This document shows positions 25,949 through 35,189 of a DNA stretch of 64,000 nucleotides, piece by piece; positions within the stretch are counted from its first letter, which is position 1; every line of letters starts with the position of its first letter. Source of the stretch: Streptomyces actinomycinicus. GTDB taxonomy: Bacteria > Actinomycetota > Actinomycetes > Streptomycetales > Streptomycetaceae. The notes under the pieces were generated by a model. The model was not told the origin of the DNA, did no database searches, and was given only the letters and a program-made list of their open reading frames with translations. Position numbers and translations under genes: made by a program. The DNA is taken from positions 118,558 through 182,557 of the forward strand of contig NZ_JAERRK010000017.1 in the NCBI RefSeq assembly GCF_016741775.1, given 5' to 3'.

Positions 25949-26054
25949 GGGCCGACTGTAGCTGCTGTGACGCACGGGACAGGTGGCCGACCGCGACCGG
26001 TGTTATCCACAGCCTCCCGCGTGGCTGTCCGCCGGACTGGTTAGTCTCGAAGGC

Positions 26055-27032
26055 GTGAGCAGGCTCCAGGTCGTCAGCGGCAAGGGCGGGACCGGAAAGA
26101 CGACGGTCGCCGCCGCCCTCGCGCTGGCCCTCGCGACCGAGGGGAAGCGGACGCTTCTCGTGGAGGTCGAGGGTCGGCAGGGCATCGCACAGCTCTTCGA
26201 GACGGAGGCGCTTCCCTATGAGGAGCGCAAGATCGCGGTCGCGCCGGGCGGCGGCGAGGTGTACGCCCTCGCCATCGATCCCGAACTGGCCCTTCTGGAC
26301 TACCTCCAGATGTTCTACAAGCTCGGCGGCGCGGGCCGCGCGCTGAGAAAGCTCGGCGCGATCGACTTCGCCACCACCATCGCGCCCGGCCTCAGGGACG
26401 TCCTGCTGACCGGCAAGGCGTGCGAGGCGGTGCGCCGCAAGGACCGGTCGGGGAAGTTCGCGTACGACTACGTCGTCATGGACGCCCCGCCGACCGGCCG
26501 CATCACCCGCTTCCTGAACGTCAACGACGAGGTGGCGGGCCTCGCGAAGATCGGCCCGATACACAATCAGGCACAGGCCGTGATGAGGGTGCTGAAGTCG
26601 CCCGAGACGGCGGTGCACCTGGTGACGCTGCTGGAGGAGATGCCGGTCCAGGAGACCGCCGACGGCATCGCGGAGCTGCGTGCGGCGCGGCTGCCGGTGG
26701 GCAGGGTCATCGTGAACATGGTCCGCCCCGAGGTGTTGGACGCGGCGGATCTGGAACTCGTACGGACCGTGGGGCGTTCATCGGTTGCACAGGCGCTCTC
26801 GGCCGCCGGTCTGGGCGGGGCCCGGCGGGGCGGGAACGCGGAGAAACTGGTCGACCCGCTGCTGGCACAGGCCGCCGAGTACGCCGAGCGGTACGCGCTG
26901 GAGCAGGAGCAGCGCGCGGTCCTCGGCGAGCTGGGTCTGCCGCTGAACGAACTGCCGCTGCTCGCCGAGGGCATGGACCTCGCGGGCCTGTACGAACTCG
27001 CCACCGAGCTGCGGAAGCAGGAGTTGTCATGA
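26055..27032 (+). CDS. ArsA/Get3-type ATPase, first of a pair
   Basis: 325 aa. Walker A GKGGTGKTT (9-17), switch I-like TLLVEVEGRQGIAQLF, Walker B YVVMDAPPTGRITRFL. ArsA-like SIMIBI ATPase, but no ArsB or arsenic genes are nearby and metal-binding Cys residues are absent, so arsenite transport is unlikely; in actinobacteria this pair sits next to wblA. The GTG has only AGG close upstream, while TTAGTCT lies at -10 distance, so the mRNA may be leaderless. The stop overlaps the second ATPase gene (ATGA). Confidence 0.88.
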   Translation: MSRLQVVSGKGGTGKTTVAAALALALATEGKRTLLVEVEGRQGIAQLFETEALPYEERKIAVAPGGGEVYALAIDPELALLDYLQMFYKLGGAGRALRKLGAIDFATTIAPGLRDVLLTGKACEAVRRKDRSGKFAYDYVVMDAPPTGRITRFLNVNDEVAGLAKIGPIHNQAQAVMRVLKSPETAVHLVTLLEEMPVQETADGIAELRAARLPVGRVIVNMVRPEVLDAADLELVRTVGRSSVAQALSAAGLGGARRGGNAEKLVDPLLAQAAEYAERYALEQEQRAVLGELGLPLNELPLLAEGMDLAGLYELATELRKQELS

Positions 27033-28525
27033 GTCCGGACCGGGCGGGGGCGCGGGAGGCGCCCAGCGAGCTGAAGACGGCCGGGGAACCGACGACGGCC
27101 GGGGAACCGACGACGGCCGGGGAACCGACGACGGCCGGGGAACCGACGACGGCCGGGGAGCCGAGGACGGCGGAGGCGCAGGAGGCGGCCCGCCGTCTCT
27201 CCCCCGCGCGCGTGCTCGACATCGACCTGCTGCTGGACGACCCGAAGACGCGGATCGTGGTGTGCTGCGGCTCGGGCGGGGTCGGCAAGACGACGACCGC
27301 GGCGGCCCTCGGCCTCCGGGCGGCCGAGCGGGGCCGCAAGGTGGTCGTGCTGACCATCGACCCGGCCAGGCGGCTGGCCCAGTCGATGGGCATCGACTCC
27401 CTCGACAACGTGCCGCGCAAGGTGAAGGGCATAGAGGACCAGGGAAAGGCATCGCGGGGCGACACGGCCGAGGAGGACGGCGGGCGGCCGGCGGCCGGTG
27501 AGCTGCACGCCATGATGCTCGACATGAAGCGCACCTTCGACGAGGTCGTCGAGGCGCACGCGGACCCCCAGCGGGCGGCCACGATCCTGGCGAACCCCTT
27601 CTACCAGTCGCTCTCGGCGGGCTTCGCGGGCACGCAGGAGTACATGGCGATGGAGAAGCTGGGCCAGCTGCGGGCCAGGGACGAGTGGGACCTCATCGTG
27701 GTGGACACCCCTCCGTCCCGCTCCGCGCTGGACTTCCTGGACGCACCCAAGCGCCTCGGGTCGTTCCTGGACGGCCGGCTGATCCGCCTGCTCACCGCCC
27801 CGGCCAAGCTGGGCGGACGCGCGGGCATGGCCTTCCTCAACGTCGGCATGTCGATGATGACGGGCACGCTGGGCAAGTTGCTGGGCGGTCAGCTGCTGAA
27901 GGACGTGCAGACCTTCGTGGCCGCGATGGACACCACGTTCGGTGGTTTCCGTACGCGCGCGGACGCCACCTACAAGCTGCTCCAGGCACCCGGCACCGCG
28001 TTCCTGGTGGTGGCGGCCCCGGAGCGGGACGCACTGCGCGAGGCCGCGTACTTCGTGGAGCGGCTGGCCGCGGAGGACATGCCGCTGGTGGGTCTCGTGC
28101 TCAATCGGGTCCACGGCAGCGGCGCCGGCCGGCTGTCGGCCGAGCGGGCGCTCGCCGCCGCGGAAAATCTTGAGGACCCCCGCATTGTGGATCAGGGGGA
28201 CGGGAAAGCTGGACTTCGTAACTCTCCCGACACGTACGGCAGTTCACAACCTCCCGCATCCGAGGCCGCAGGCACCGCGACCGAGGAAGGCTCCCCCGCC
28301 GACGCGGAGCGCTCTGTCGACCAGCTCACCGCGGGCCTGCTGAGGCTGCACGCCGAACGCATGCAGCTGCTCTCGCGCGAGCAGCGCACGCGTGACCGCT
28401 TCACCGCCCGCCACCCCGAGGTGGCGGTGGTCGAAGTGCCCGCACTGCCCGGCGACGTCCACGACCTCGCGGGCCTGCGCGACATCGGGGACAGACTGGC
28501 GGCCGGACGGCCGGAGCACACGTAG
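27029..28525 (+). CDS. ArsA/Get3-type ATPase, second of a pair, with repeat N-terminus
   Basis: 498 aa. After an N-terminal tail of TAGEPT hexapeptides (about 17-46) comes Walker A GSGGVGKTTT (81-90), VVVLTIDPARRLAQSMG and Walker B LIVVDTPPSRSALDFL. A second insertion around 395-430 is Pro/Ser/Ala-rich. Likely forms a heterodimer with the preceding ATPase, as Get3/ArsA proteins work as two half-sites. Physiological role in Streptomyces unknown. The start is fixed by the 4-bp overlap. Confidence 0.88.
   Translation: MSPDRAGAREAPSELKTAGEPTTAGEPTTAGEPTTAGEPTTAGEPRTAEAQEAARRLSPARVLDIDLLLDDPKTRIVVCCGSGGVGKTTTAAALGLRAAERGRKVVVLTIDPARRLAQSMGIDSLDNVPRKVKGIEDQGKASRGDTAEEDGGRPAAGELHAMMLDMKRTFDEVVEAHADPQRAATILANPFYQSLSAGFAGTQEYMAMEKLGQLRARDEWDLIVVDTPPSRSALDFLDAPKRLGSFLDGRLIRLLTAPAKLGGRAGMAFLNVGMSMMTGTLGKLLGGQLLKDVQTFVAAMDTTFGGFRTRADATYKLLQAPGTAFLVVAAPERDALREAAYFVERLAAEDMPLVGLVLNRVHGSGAGRLSAERALAAAENLEDPRIVDQGDGKAGLRNSPDTYGSSQPPASEAAGTATEEGSPADAERSVDQLTAGLLRLHAERMQLLSREQRTRDRFTARHPEVAVVEVPALPGDVHDLAGLRDIGDRLAAGRPEHT
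27077..27166. repeat. 18-bp tandem repeat, 5 copies, coding
   Basis: The unit ACGGCCGGGGAACCGACG begins at 27077, 27095, 27113, 27131 and 27149 (the last diverged). Encodes the TAGEPT repeats of the second ArsA-like ATPase. Confidence 0.9.
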
Positions 28526-28686
28526 GCACGCACATGGCATGCGTGGACGCACACGGCACACGTGGGCGCACAGGGCGGACGTCCGCGCGGAGGCGCGGGC
28601 GACTGCCAGAAGTGGTGGGGCTTCCGGGCTCTGGCGGGACCAGGCCGGAGCGATGTGCCCCTGGCGTGTGCCGGAGGGCGGTGCCC

Positions 28687-29025
28687 TCAGCTCACCGCCG
28701 CGTAGTTCTCGTACACCTCGTCGCTGTCGAGTGGCACGATGCCGACGCCCCGCTCGTACTCCGAGCGGGCGGTTTCCAGCAGCCTGCGCCACGAGGTCAC
28801 GGTAGGCCGCCGGCGCAGCAGTGCGCGGCGCTCCCGCTCCGTCATGCCTCCCCAAACGCCGAATTCGACGCGGTTGTCCAGCGCGTCTGCCAGACACTCG
28901 GTGCGTACCGGGCATCCGGTGCACACCGCCTTGGCCCTGTTCTGCGCTGCTCCCTGAACGAACAGTTCATCCGGATCGGTAGTGCGGCAGGCAGCCTGCG
29001 CACTCCAGTCGGTTACCCAGCCCAT
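28687..29025 (-). CDS. wblA: WhiB-like regulator WblA
   Basis: 112 aa, identical in length to S. coelicolor WblA and near-identical by memory. Four Cys ligands of the 4Fe-4S cluster at 13, 35, 38 and 44 (AACRTTDP, AVCTGCPVRTEC), the GVWGG turn at 56-60 and the basic ERRALLRRRP helix. WblA represses antibiotic production and is needed for aerial hyphae to commit to sporulation. MGWVTDWSAQ is taken as start by similarity; an in-frame ATG 57 nt upstream would add 19 residues. Followed by CACACGT/GCGCAC-rich spacer sequence. Confidence 0.96.
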   Translation of the reverse strand: MGWVTDWSAQAACRTTDPDELFVQGAAQNRAKAVCTGCPVRTECLADALDNRVEFGVWGGMTERERRALLRRRPTVTSWRRLLETARSEYERGVGIVPLDSDEVYENYAAVS

Positions 29026-29585
29026 ACCGGCGCCGTCCTCTCCCGAATCGAGGCTCCCCCACGGCGGCAGCGGCATATTCACCGCCGCCAGTTGAGGACG
29101 TTACGGAAGGTGGGGACAGCGCAACACCCCCTTCGGGCCCAATCTTGAATGGCCCGAACGGACTATGGGTAAGCGGCAGATCACCCGCGGGAGTGAGCTG
29201 GCGACATGCGCGACCATCCCGGCAAACCGGGACAGCTGTGGTGCGCCACACCGGGCGCCAGGCGACACACGAGGCGGATTCGGACACGTCCCCCTCAGGC
29301 AGCGGGCACGTCGTCTTGCGTTTTCCTGGCCGCGTCCGGAACGATTCGGGGTCGCCGGACGTATGCATACGTGACCGCACTGCTGTGACAGTTGAGAGCA
29401 GCTTAGGCCAAGGCCTGCGCGCGTGTCCGGCGAATGGGAACGTAGGCGTGCTGCTTTGCCGTGCCGTGACGCGGACCGGCACAACCCGGCGGCTCCCGGG
29501 CGGGACATCACGATCCGGCAATCGGAACATCCCGAGAAGCGGTCGCTCCATCGGAACGCTCAACAGTACGGATTAGGCTGCCCTC
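29026..29585. other. Divergent wblA / PBP intergenic region
   Basis: 560 bp without a gene. It must contain the developmentally controlled wblA promoter and the PBP promoter. Directly before the PBP ATG lies TTAGGCT (29573-29579) at -10 distance and no RBS, so the PBP mRNA may be leaderless. GTATGCATAC (29358-29367) is a perfect 10-bp palindrome. Confidence 0.5.
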
Positions 29586-31937
29586 ATGCCAAAGAAGCGC
29601 TCGGGCGGTGGTCTGTCGACCATGCAGCAGGCCACCAAGTTCCTCGGTGTCAGTGTGCTCGCCGGTGCCGTCATGGCGGGCATCGCGCTGCCTGCGGCCG
29701 GCGTGCTGGGCCTCGCGGCCAAGGGCTCGGTCAAGGGATTCGACGAGATCCCGGCCAACCTGAAGAGTCCCCAGCTGAGCCAGCGCACCACGATCCTGGA
29801 CAACCAGGGCAACCAGATCGCGACCGTCTACTCCCGCGACCGTACGGTCGTCGATCTGAAGGACATCTCGCCGTACATGCAGAAGGCGATCGTCGCGATC
29901 GAGGACTCGCGCTTCTACAAGCACGGCGCGGTCGACCTCAAGGGTGTCCTACGCGCCTTGAACACGAACGCCCGGGAAGGTGGTGTCGCCCAAGGCGCCT
30001 CCACCCTCACCCAGCAGCTCGTGAAGAACTACTTCATCGAGGAGGCCGGTGACGACCCCACGAAGGTCGCCGAGGCCACCCAGCAGACACTCGGCCGCAA
30101 GATCCGCGAACTGAAGTACGCGATCCAGATCGAGGACAAGCTCGGCAAGAAGAAGATCCTCGAGAACTACCTGAACATCACCTTCTTCGGCGAGCAGGCC
30201 TACGGCGTCGAGGCGGCCTCCCAGCGCTACTTCTCCAAGCACGCCAAGGACCTGAACCTGCAGGAGTCCGCGCTGCTGGCCGGCATCGTGCAGTCCCCGA
30301 GCCGCTACGACCCGGTCAACGACGAGGCGGAGGCCACCAAGCGGCGCAACATCGTGCTGCAGCGCATGGCGGAACTCGGCAACATCTCCCAGCGGGAGGC
30401 CGACCAGGCCAAGGAGAAGCCGCTCGGCCTGCACACCAGCCGCCCCAAGAACGGCTGCATCACCGCGACGAAGAGCGCCGGCTTCTTCTGCGACTACGTC
30501 CGCGACATCCTGCTGACCGACCCGGCCTTCGGCAAGACCAGGGAGAAGCGGGCCAAGCTCTGGAACCAGGGCGGCCTGACGATCCGGACCACACTCGACC
30601 CGCAGGCCCAGCGGTCCGCGCAGGCCTCGATAAAGGACCACGTCTACAAGAGCGACGCCGTGGCCACCGCCGCGACCATCGTCGAGCCCGGCACCGGCAA
30701 GATCCTCGCCATGGGCCAGTCGCGTCCGTACGGCGTGAACACCAAGAACCACGAGACGACGATCAACCTGTCCGTGAACCAGGACATGGGCGGCGGCGCG
30801 GGCTACCAGCCCGGTTCGACGTTCAAGCCGATCGTCGCCGCGGCGGCCATCGAGGGCGGGAAGTCCCCGGGGCAGGAGTACTCGTCCCCGTACGAGATGC
30901 CGTACCCGAGCCCGGTGAACGCCTGCAACGGCAAGGTCTGGCGGAACAACCCGAACAAGCCGGAGAAGCTGAAGAACGAGAACGAGTCCGAGCGCGGCCC
31001 GTACGCCATGGAGGAGGCGACCGCGAAGTCGGTCAACACCTACTACGTGCAGCTGATCAGCGACATCGGCATCTGCCCGGTCATCGACATGGCCAAGAAG
31101 ATGGGCGTGGCCCGCGCCGACGGCCGCAAGATCGACCAGGCTCCCTCGATCGCGCTCGGCACCCAGGAGATGTCCCCGCTCACGATGGCGAGCGCGTACG
31201 CCGCCTTCGCCTCGCGCGGGATGTACTGCACCCCGATCGCCATCGAGTCGATCACTCAGAAGGTCGGCAGCGAGCACAAGTCCCTGGCGGTGCCGAAGTC
31301 GACCTGCTCGCGGGCGATGTCGGAGAACACCGCCGACACCATCAGCACGCTCCTGAAGGGCGTGGTCGAGGACGGCACGGGCCAGGAGGCCGGTCTCGGC
31401 AGCCGGGCGAGCGCGGGCAAGACGGGTACGACGGACGAGCGCTTTGCGGCCTGGTTCGTCGGCTACACCCCGAACATGGCGGGCGCGGTGTGGGTCGGCG
31501 ACCCGCAGCACAAGCGCCGGATGGTCAACATCACCATCGGTGGTGTCGGACACGACAAGGTCTACGGCGGCCAGGTGCCGGGCCCGATCTGGCGCGACAT
31601 GATGAACGGCGCCCTGGAGGGCAAGCCCGCGCCCGAGTTCAATCTGGTCGACCTCCCCGAGGACACCCACGAGGGTGATGATCAGGGAAAAGGCGACCGG
31701 GGGGAGAACGGCGGGACCAACGGGGACCCGGGACAGGTGATCGGAGGACTGATCGGCGGCCTGACCAACGGGGGCACCGGTGACGGTGGCACCGATGGCG
31801 GCACCCCGGGCGGCGTGACCGGCGGCGACACCGGCGGCACCTTCCCGACGCCCACGTTCTCCATCCCCGAGAACTTCATCCAGGGCCAGGGCAACGGCGG
31901 CAACAACGGCAACGGCATCGGGGGCCGCCGGGGTTAG
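29586..31937 (+). CDS. Class A penicillin-binding protein
   Basis: 783 aa. Short cytoplasmic Lys/Arg N-terminus, TM helix at about 18-45, glycosyltransferase domain with catalytic EDSRFYKHG (Glu106), QGASTLTQQLVKN and KILENYLN, then a transpeptidase domain with SxxK at S411 (GSTFKP), SVN near 482 and KTGT at 612. The C-terminal 110 residues are Gly/Thr/Asn-rich low complexity (GGLIGGLTNGGTGDGG...GNGGNNGNG), probably wall-spanning. It polymerises and crosslinks peptidoglycan. Adjacent to wblA, as in other streptomycetes. Confidence 0.95.
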   Translation: MPKKRSGGGLSTMQQATKFLGVSVLAGAVMAGIALPAAGVLGLAAKGSVKGFDEIPANLKSPQLSQRTTILDNQGNQIATVYSRDRTVVDLKDISPYMQKAIVAIEDSRFYKHGAVDLKGVLRALNTNAREGGVAQGASTLTQQLVKNYFIEEAGDDPTKVAEATQQTLGRKIRELKYAIQIEDKLGKKKILENYLNITFFGEQAYGVEAASQRYFSKHAKDLNLQESALLAGIVQSPSRYDPVNDEAEATKRRNIVLQRMAELGNISQREADQAKEKPLGLHTSRPKNGCITATKSAGFFCDYVRDILLTDPAFGKTREKRAKLWNQGGLTIRTTLDPQAQRSAQASIKDHVYKSDAVATAATIVEPGTGKILAMGQSRPYGVNTKNHETTINLSVNQDMGGGAGYQPGSTFKPIVAAAAIEGGKSPGQEYSSPYEMPYPSPVNACNGKVWRNNPNKPEKLKNENESERGPYAMEEATAKSVNTYYVQLISDIGICPVIDMAKKMGVARADGRKIDQAPSIALGTQEMSPLTMASAYAAFASRGMYCTPIAIESITQKVGSEHKSLAVPKSTCSRAMSENTADTISTLLKGVVEDGTGQEAGLGSRASAGKTGTTDERFAAWFVGYTPNMAGAVWVGDPQHKRRMVNITIGGVGHDKVYGGQVPGPIWRDMMNGALEGKPAPEFNLVDLPEDTHEGDDQGKGDRGENGGTNGDPGQVIGGLIGGLTNGGTGDGGTDGGTPGGVTGGDTGGTFPTPTFSIPENFIQGQGNGGNNGNGIGGRRG

Positions 31938-31979
31938 CGACTCCGCGCAGCGCCGGAAGCGCCGGAAGCCGACACGACA

Positions 31980-32018
31980 GCGGGGCCGCACCTCTCTCGG
32001 AGGGAGGTGCGGCCCCGC
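31980..32018 (+). terminator. PBP terminator
   Basis: A perfect 15-bp GC-rich stem (31980-31994 with 32004-32018) and 9-nt loop, 42 nt after the PBP stop. Confidence 0.85.
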
Positions 32019-32116
32019 GGCCGTCTCAGCGGAACCGAACCGAGCCGGACCGACCTAGCCGGACCGACCTAGCCGGACCGACGGAGCTGTGGCTGTACCG
32101 GCGCATCGGCGTGACG

Positions 32117-32240
32117 GCGTGCGGTGCACCGGTGTACGGCACAGCGGTGCCTCTGGGTGACAGCGTGCGGTGCACCGACGTACGGCAAAACCGTGCACCG
32201 GGGTGACTGCGTGCGGTGCACCGGCGCACCGGTCAGGGAG
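32117..32240. repeat. 46-bp tandem repeat, about 2.7 copies
   Basis: GCGTGCGGTGCACC begins at 32117, 32163 and 32209. Each unit contains the palindromic CGGTGCACCG. It lies between the PBP terminator and the end of the yqeY gene; a 14-bp array CCGGACCGACCTAG precedes it near 32045. Non-coding. Confidence 0.8.
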
Positions 32241-32242
32241 TC

Positions 32243-32710
32243 TCAGCCCTGGAGGAGCTTCTTCACCACCGTTGCGACCCGGCCGCCCTCGGCCTGGCCG
32301 GCCACCTTCGGGTTCACGATCTTCATGACGGCACCCATGGCCCGCGGCCCCTCGGCACCGCTCGCCTTGGCCTCCTCCACGGCCTGGGCGACGATCGCCT
32401 CCAGCTCGTCGTCGGAGAGCTGCTTGGGCAGGTACTCGGCGAGCACCACACCCTCCGCCTTCTCCCGCTCGGCCTGCTCGGCACGACCACCCTGCGCGAA
32501 GGCGTCGGCGGCCTCACGGCGCTTCTTCGCCTCGCGGGTGATCACCTTGAGGACCTCGTCGTCGGACAGCTCCCGCTTCTCCTTGCCCGCGACCTCCTCC
32601 TTGGTGATCGCGGCGAGCGTCAGCCGCAGCGTCGAGGAGCGCAGCTCGTCGCGCTCCTTGATCGCGGCGTTGAGGTCGTCGTGCAGCTTCGACTTGAGCG
32701 TGGTGGTCAT
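32243..32710 (-). CDS. GatB/YqeY domain protein
   Basis: 155 aa (MTTTLKSKLHDDLNAAIKERDELRSSTLRL...). The sequence matches the YqeY family throughout: LAAITKEEV, EREKAEGVVLAEYLPKQLSDDELEAIV, RAMGAVMKIVNPKVAGQAEGGRVATVVKK. Related to the tail domain of GatB amidotransferase, with a presumed tRNA-related role that is not established. ATG at 32710 or GTG 6 nt upstream; no clear RBS, so possibly leaderless. Confidence 0.93.
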   Translation of the reverse strand: MTTTLKSKLHDDLNAAIKERDELRSSTLRLTLAAITKEEVAGKEKRELSDDEVLKVITREAKKRREAADAFAQGGRAEQAEREKAEGVVLAEYLPKQLSDDELEAIVAQAVEEAKASGAEGPRAMGAVMKIVNPKVAGQAEGGRVATVVKKLLQG

Positions 32711-32825
32711 GGTCACGATTGTCGCAGGTGCACTGCCGCCCGTGCCCGCTCATTTATCCGGCGGCCGTTCTCGCGTATCCGGCGGCCGTTCTCGCGGCGG
32801 TCAACCGGTCTGACACGATGGACAC

Positions 32826-33752
32826 ATGCGCGCGCGATACGGAGTTCCCCTGGGAATCGTGGCGGCCGGCGCCGCCGGCCTGGTGTATGCAGCGGGTTTC
32901 GAGGCCCGCTCCTTCCGCCTGCGACGGGTCACCGTCCCCGTCCTGCCCCCGGGCATGCGCCCGCTGCGCGTCCTGCAGGTCTCCGACATCCACATGGTGG
33001 GCGGGCAGCGCAAGAAGCAGCGCTGGCTGCAGTCGCTGGCCGGCCTGCGCCCGGACTTCGTGATCAACACGGGTGACAACCTGTCGGACCCGGAGGGCGT
33101 CCCCGAGGTCCTGGACGCGCTCGGTCCCCTGATGGAGTTCCCCGGTGCGTACGTCTTCGGTTCCAACGACTACTACGGCCCCAAGCTCCGCAATCCCGCC
33201 CGCTACCTGCTGGAGAAGGCGAGCGGACGCCACGGGCTGAACGGCAACGCGCCGGCGGTCGGCGCGATCCACAATCCGTGGGAGGACCTGCGGGACGGGT
33301 TCGACGCGGCGGGCTGGCTGAACCTGACGAACACCCGGGGGGCGCTGAAGATCGAGGGCGTCTCCATCGAGCTGACCGGCCTGGACGACCCGCACATCAA
33401 GCGGGACCGGTACGCGCGGGTGGCCGGCGGGCCCTCGGAGTCGTACGACTTCTCGCTCGCCGTGGTCCACGCCCCGTACCTGCGGGTACTGGACGCGTTC
33501 ACCGCGGACGCCTATCCGCTCATCCTGGCCGGCCACACCCACGGCGGCCAGCTGTGCATCCCCTTCTACGGCGCCCTGGTCACCAACTGCGACCTGGACA
33601 CGGACCGCGTGAAGGGCCTCTCCACGCACACGTCCGAGGGCCGTACCTCCTACCTCCACGTCTCAGCGGGCTGCGGCACGAACCGCTACACCCCGGTGAG
33701 GTTCGCCTGCCCGCCGGAGGCGACGTTGCTGACGCTGGTGGGGCGGGAGTAG
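32826..33752 (+). CDS. Calcineurin-like metallophosphoesterase, membrane-anchored
   Basis: 308 aa. N-terminal hydrophobic segment (about 7-25), then metallophosphoesterase motifs VSDIHMV (Asp54, His56), NTGDNLSD, FGSNDYY and AGHTHGGQL, giving a complete dinuclear metal site. YaeI-like phosphodiesterase found in most Streptomyces next to the class A PBP. Substrate unknown, possibly a phospholipid or nucleotide. Divergent from yqeY. Confidence 0.9.
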   Translation: MRARYGVPLGIVAAGAAGLVYAAGFEARSFRLRRVTVPVLPPGMRPLRVLQVSDIHMVGGQRKKQRWLQSLAGLRPDFVINTGDNLSDPEGVPEVLDALGPLMEFPGAYVFGSNDYYGPKLRNPARYLLEKASGRHGLNGNAPAVGAIHNPWEDLRDGFDAAGWLNLTNTRGALKIEGVSIELTGLDDPHIKRDRYARVAGGPSESYDFSLAVVHAPYLRVLDAFTADAYPLILAGHTHGGQLCIPFYGALVTNCDLDTDRVKGLSTHTSEGRTSYLHVSAGCGTNRYTPVRFACPPEATLLTLVGRE

Positions 33753-33950
33753 CGCGGACCGGGACGGCAGACGGCGGGGGAGCCGGGCGACAAGGGCTGG
33801 GGGCACGTAACCGCCTGGCGCGGACCTGGACGGCAGACGGCGGGGGAACCGGGCGGCAGGGGCCGGGGGCACGTAACCGCCTGGCGCGGACCTGGACGGC
33901 AGACGGCGGGGGAACCGGGCGGCAGGGGCCGGGCGGACGTAACCCGCCTG
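33753..33950. repeat. 66-bp tandem repeat, 3 copies
   Basis: Units at 33753, 33819 and 33885; copies 2 and 3 are almost identical, copy 1 more diverged. The array begins directly at the metallophosphoesterase stop codon and fills most of the gap to the next gene. It is open on the minus strand as a 22-residue repeat, but no start or homology supports translation. Confidence 0.9.
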
Positions 33951-33998
33951 GCCCAACCCACGTGGCTGTGCCCCTTCCACGTTCCTAGCGTGAGGAGC

Positions 33999-34757
33999 AT
34001 GACCGCTCCGATACCCAGGGAGATCCCGGACCTGCCCGCGGTCCCCGGTCCACCCCTGCTGCTCCCCGCGCCGGTGCCGGCCACCGCGGTGGTGCCGCCG
34101 ATCCGCCACCCCCTGACCGCGGTGTTCCGTCTCGTGATCGCCGTGACGGCGGCCGGCGGCGTCGCCCTGGAACTGCTCCTGGGCAGCCCGGCCCGCATCC
34201 TGAGCTACTTCAGCGTCCAGGCCAACGTCCTGGTGGCCATAGTCATGCTCATGTCGGCGACGAGGGCCTGGCGGGCCCGCCGCCCGCTCCCGTCCGCCGT
34301 GACAGGCGCCACGCTCCTCTACGCCGTGATCACGGCCCTCGTCTACCACCTGCTCCTGGACCACACGACGCCCCCCTTCTCCATGACCGGAGCGACGACG
34401 GTCCCCGAGCGCTGGCACGCCCAGTGGGCGGCACTCCAGGTACTCCACACGCTGGTCCCGGCGGCGGCCGTTCTGGACTGGCTCCTCCTCACCCCAAGGG
34501 CCCGTCTGCGCCTCCGCCAGGCCGCGGCCTGGCTGCTCTACCCCTTGGCGTACCTGGTCTTCACCCTGGGCCGGGCCGCCTTCTTCCCCCCGACCAGCCC
34601 GTCGCGCTACCTCTACCCCTTCCTGGACGTGACGGCCCACGGCTACCGCAGCACCCTCGCCAACGCCCTCCTCCTCGGCCTCGCGATCTACGCCCTGGCC
34701 GTCCTCTTGGTAGCCCTCGACCACACCCGCCCGGCCCCGTCCCGCCACCGCCGCTAA
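33999..34757 (+). CDS. Pr6Pr-family (FAR-17a/AIG1-like) membrane protein
   Basis: 252 aa from ATG at 33999 (GTG 9 nt upstream is possible). A Pro-rich cytoplasmic N-terminus is followed by six TM helices. SYFSVQANVLVAIVML, YHLLLDHTTP, HTLVPAAAVLDWLL and YPLAYLVFTLGRA resemble actinobacterial Pr6Pr proteins, which belong to the AIG1/FAR-17a fold. Function unknown. Little RBS; TAGCGT upstream could be a -10 of a near-leaderless mRNA. Last core gene before the tRNA-Pro island. Confidence 0.75.
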   Translation: MTAPIPREIPDLPAVPGPPLLLPAPVPATAVVPPIRHPLTAVFRLVIAVTAAGGVALELLLGSPARILSYFSVQANVLVAIVMLMSATRAWRARRPLPSAVTGATLLYAVITALVYHLLLDHTTPPFSMTGATTVPERWHAQWAALQVLHTLVPAAAVLDWLLLTPRARLRLRQAAAWLLYPLAYLVFTLGRAAFFPPTSPSRYLYPFLDVTAHGYRSTLANALLLGLAIYALAVLLVALDHTRPAPSRHRR

Positions 34758-34823
34758 ACCGGATTTCGTCTACAGCCACCGGTGGGCTAAAGTAAACGTC
34801 GTCGCCGCGAGAAGCAGCGACAT

Positions 34824-34897
34824 CGGGGTGTAGCGCAGCTTGGCAGCGCGCTTCGTTCGGGACGAAGAGGTCGTGGGTTCAAATCCCGCCACCCCGA
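34824..34897 (+). tRNA. tRNA-Pro (anticodon CGG)
   Basis: A 74-nt cloverleaf: acceptor CGGGGTG/CACCCCG with discriminator A, D-arm GCGC/GCGC, anticodon stem CTTCG/CGAAG with loop TTCGGGA (anticodon CGG, codon CCG), T-arm GTGGG-TTCAAAT-CCCGC. CCA is not encoded. Its 3' part (34854-34897) lies within the duplicated attachment site. Confidence 0.96.
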
Positions 34898-34907
34898 CAG
34901 CCAAGTA
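34854..34907 (+). other. attL of the integrated element (54-bp identity segment)
   Basis: Runs from the anticodon stem of tRNA-Pro to ten bases past its end and is repeated without mismatch at 41239-41292. The next 70 bp are also about 90% alike in both copies, including the hairpin and GTGTCTACCTGCGTGAC. This is the pSAM2 situation, where a 50-60 bp segment of tRNA-Pro serves as att site. Confidence 0.9.
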
Positions 34908-34914
34908 GCAGGTC

Positions 34915-34947
34915 AGAGAGCCCTTACCGATTCGGTGAGGGCCCTCT
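34915..34947 (+). terminator. Terminator-like hairpin after tRNA-Pro
   Basis: AGAGAGCCCTTACCG and CGGTGAGGGCCCTCT pair around ATT, followed by GGCTTTG. Copied with compensating differences at 41299-41332 next to the second att site. Confidence 0.75.
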
Positions 34948-35189
34948 GGCTTTGCTGCGTGTCTACCTGCGTGACTACAGCCAGGAACCAATGTGGCGAC
35001 GCGGCTACGCCACCCCTGGGGCAGTGAAGGAGACTGTGATGCCCCCTCGCCGTGCCTACTCCCAGAGCCGTACGGCGTAGTAGACCGCCTGCAAGGTGCG
35101 TGCCGCTACGGCGCTGACGTCACGCAGCCTCTTGATGTTCCGGATGAGGCGAACCGCCCTGATCTGCTTCCCGGACAAGCCCCCCCCCC

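Noticed and set aside
26055..28525. Arsenic resistance operon
   Set aside because: ArsA-like ATPases only; no arsB, arsC, arsR and no metal-binding Cys residues.
33686..34198. Minus frame over the 66-bp repeats encoding a 22-residue repeat
   Set aside because: No RBS, runs opposite the 3' end of a metallophosphoesterase and the 5' end of a membrane protein gene.
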